From: Baffinella frigidus
Taxonomy: Eukaryota; Cryptophyceae; Cryptomonadales; Baffinellaceae
Length of the DNA stretch: 20,704 nucleotides
Assembly (NCBI GenBank): GCA_026770585.1
Contig: MU646703.1
Location: forward strand, 372,115-392,818
Direction of reading: 5' to 3'
The notes below the pieces were generated by a model. The model was not told where the DNA came from. It made no database searches and saw nothing but the letters and a program-made list of their open reading frames with translations. This document shows positions 19,170-20,704 of this stretch, piece after piece; the stretch's first letter is position 1; each line of letters starts with the position of its first letter. The translations under genes and the position numbers were made by a program.

Positions 19170-20704
19170 CCGAAACCTTAAACCCTGAACCTCAAACCCT
19201 AAACCCTCAACCCTCAACCCTAAACCCTAAACCCTAAAACCTAAACCCTAAACCCTGAACCATAAACCCTAAGCCCTAAGACCTAAACACTAAACCCAAA
19301 CCCCTAAATCCCAAAGCCTAAACCCTAAACCCTGAACCCTGAACCCTAAACCCTAAACCCTAAACCCTAAACCCTAAACCCTAAACCATAAACCATAAAC
19401 CATAAACCCTAAACCATAAACCATAAACCAAAAAACATAACCCATAACTCCTAAGCACTGATCCTAAAGCCTTCGACCTGTCTAATGCCCCAAACCCGAA
19501 AACCTCACCCATGAACCCTAAAACTAAAAACTCTAAACCCGAAACCCGAAACCCGAAACCGAAACCCCAAACCCTAAACCCTGAACCCCAAACCCCAACC
19601 CCTAACCCTTAAACCCTGAACCCTAAACCCTTAACTCAAAACCCTAAACCCCAATCCTAAACCCTAAACCCTAAACCCTAAACCCTAAACCCTCAGCCCT
19701 AAACCGTCAACCGTCAACCCTAAACCCTAAACCCTAAACCCGAACCTCTTAAACACAAAACAACCAAAACCTTGAAACCTAAAACCTAAACCCTAACTCC
19801 TAAACCCGGAACCCTACACCCTGAACCCAAATCCCTGATCAACCTTAAACCCTACACCCTAAACCCTGTACCCCTCAACCCTTCACCCTAAACCCTAAAC
19901 CCTGAGTTCTGAACCCAAACCCCGAAACCCCAAACCCTAAACCCTAAACTCTAAACCCTAAACCCTAAACCCTAAACCCTAAACTTTAAACCCTAAACCC
20001 TAAACCCTCACCCCAAACCCCGAAACCTAAACCCTCAGCCATAAACTCCAGACCCTGACCCCAAACCCTAAACAATAAACCCTACACCCTAACACCTCAA
20101 CCCTAAACCCAGAATACTGAACCCTCAACCCTCAACCCTAAACACTAACCCTACACCCTTCACCCTACACCCTACACCCTACACTTTAATCCCTAAACCC
20201 TAAACCCTAACCCCTAACCCCTAAACCCTAAACCCTCACCCCTAAACCCTTAACCCTAAACCCTAAACCATAAACCCTAAACCCTAAACCCTAAACCCTA
20301 AACCCTAAACCCTAAACCCTAAACCCTAAACACTAAACCCTAAACCCAATAACCAAATAACCCAATAACCCAATAACCCAATAACCGAAACCCGAAACCA
20401 TGAATGCTGAACCCAAAACACGAAACCTAAAAAAATGCAAAACGAATGACGGAACCCGAAACCCTAAAACCTACACCCTAAACCCAAACCCCCCACCCTG
20501 AACCCTAAACCTTAAACCCTAAACCCTAAACCCTAAACCCTAAACACTAAATCCTAAACCCTGAACCCTAAACCCTAAACCCAAAAACCGAAGACCGAAT
20601 CCCGGAACCCGAAACCCTAACCCCTCACCCCTCACCCCTAACCCCTAACCCTCAACGCTCAACGCTCAACGCTCAACCCTAAACTCCAAAACCGAAAACC
20701 AAAT
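19170..20704. repeat. long degenerate CCCTAAA telomere-type array
   Basis: About 1.5 kb of CCCTAAA units with variants (CCATAAA at 19385, CGAAACC at 19536, CCCAATAA at 20345, CGCTCAA at 20655) and exact runs such as 20275-20330. C strand on +, same as at the left of the window, so it cannot be a right-end telomere cap. No coding sequence seen. Confidence 0.9.

Noticed and set aside
19170-20704. Chromosome-end telomere
   Set aside because: A right end should read TTTAGGG on +; this reads CCCTAAA and is highly degenerate.

Overview
The window is nuclear DNA of a eukaryote. It shows short exons bounded by GT..AG, pyrimidine-rich acceptors, introns of more than 1 kb, very many small palindromic repeats and long arrays of plant/algal-type telomeric heptamers (CCCTAAA). 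Moderate GC, the telomere type and the miniature inverted-repeat elements suggest a repeat-rich alga. A prasinophyte green alga is possible, but that is a weak guess because no marker gene is present. There is no bacterial, plasmid or phage organisation, no rRNA or tRNA, and no CRISPR array.

Positions 1-7057 hold the 3' part of one recognisable gene on the + strand. It encodes a Hip/ST13-type Hsp70 co-chaperone: a Gly/Met-rich linker, a DP2 (STI1/HOP-DP) domain split over two exons, then a Gly/Met-rich tail ending THIDEID-stop. The model is exons 697-823, 2480-2569, 4118-4163, (optional 4864-4884 and 4998-5039), 5171-5212 and 6981-7057. The 5' part (the N-terminal and TPR regions expected for the family) lies upstream of the window. 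Around nearly every exon are broken or partial copies of that exon, and most introns are filled with degenerate CCCTAAA-like heptamers, AT-rich DNA, CT tracts or a 31-bp minisatellite.

Positions 7058-9180 and 9880-17900 carry no gene I can support. They are mosaics of short dispersed repeats and palindromes: a ~122-bp family with ends TACAGGGGTACC (five full copies and several partial ones), a 105-bp family with ends TATCCCTTAAG, a 126-bp family with ends CCACGCCAGA, a CACACGAGGC family with a hairpin at its centre, long foldbacks (84-bp perfect palindrome; arms of 25, 40, 75 and ~105 bp), and elements inserted into one another.

Positions 9298-9876 and 17973-18464 hold two diverged copies of one unrecognised coding-like sequence. 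Their reading frames stay aligned despite indels. The first has its 3' end replaced by the 84-bp palindrome and the second has one in-frame TGA.

Positions 18560-19170 are CT-rich with another palindromic element, and 19170-20704 is a long degenerate CCCTAAA array. That array has the same orientation as the arrays at the left, so it is interstitial and not a right-hand chromosome end.
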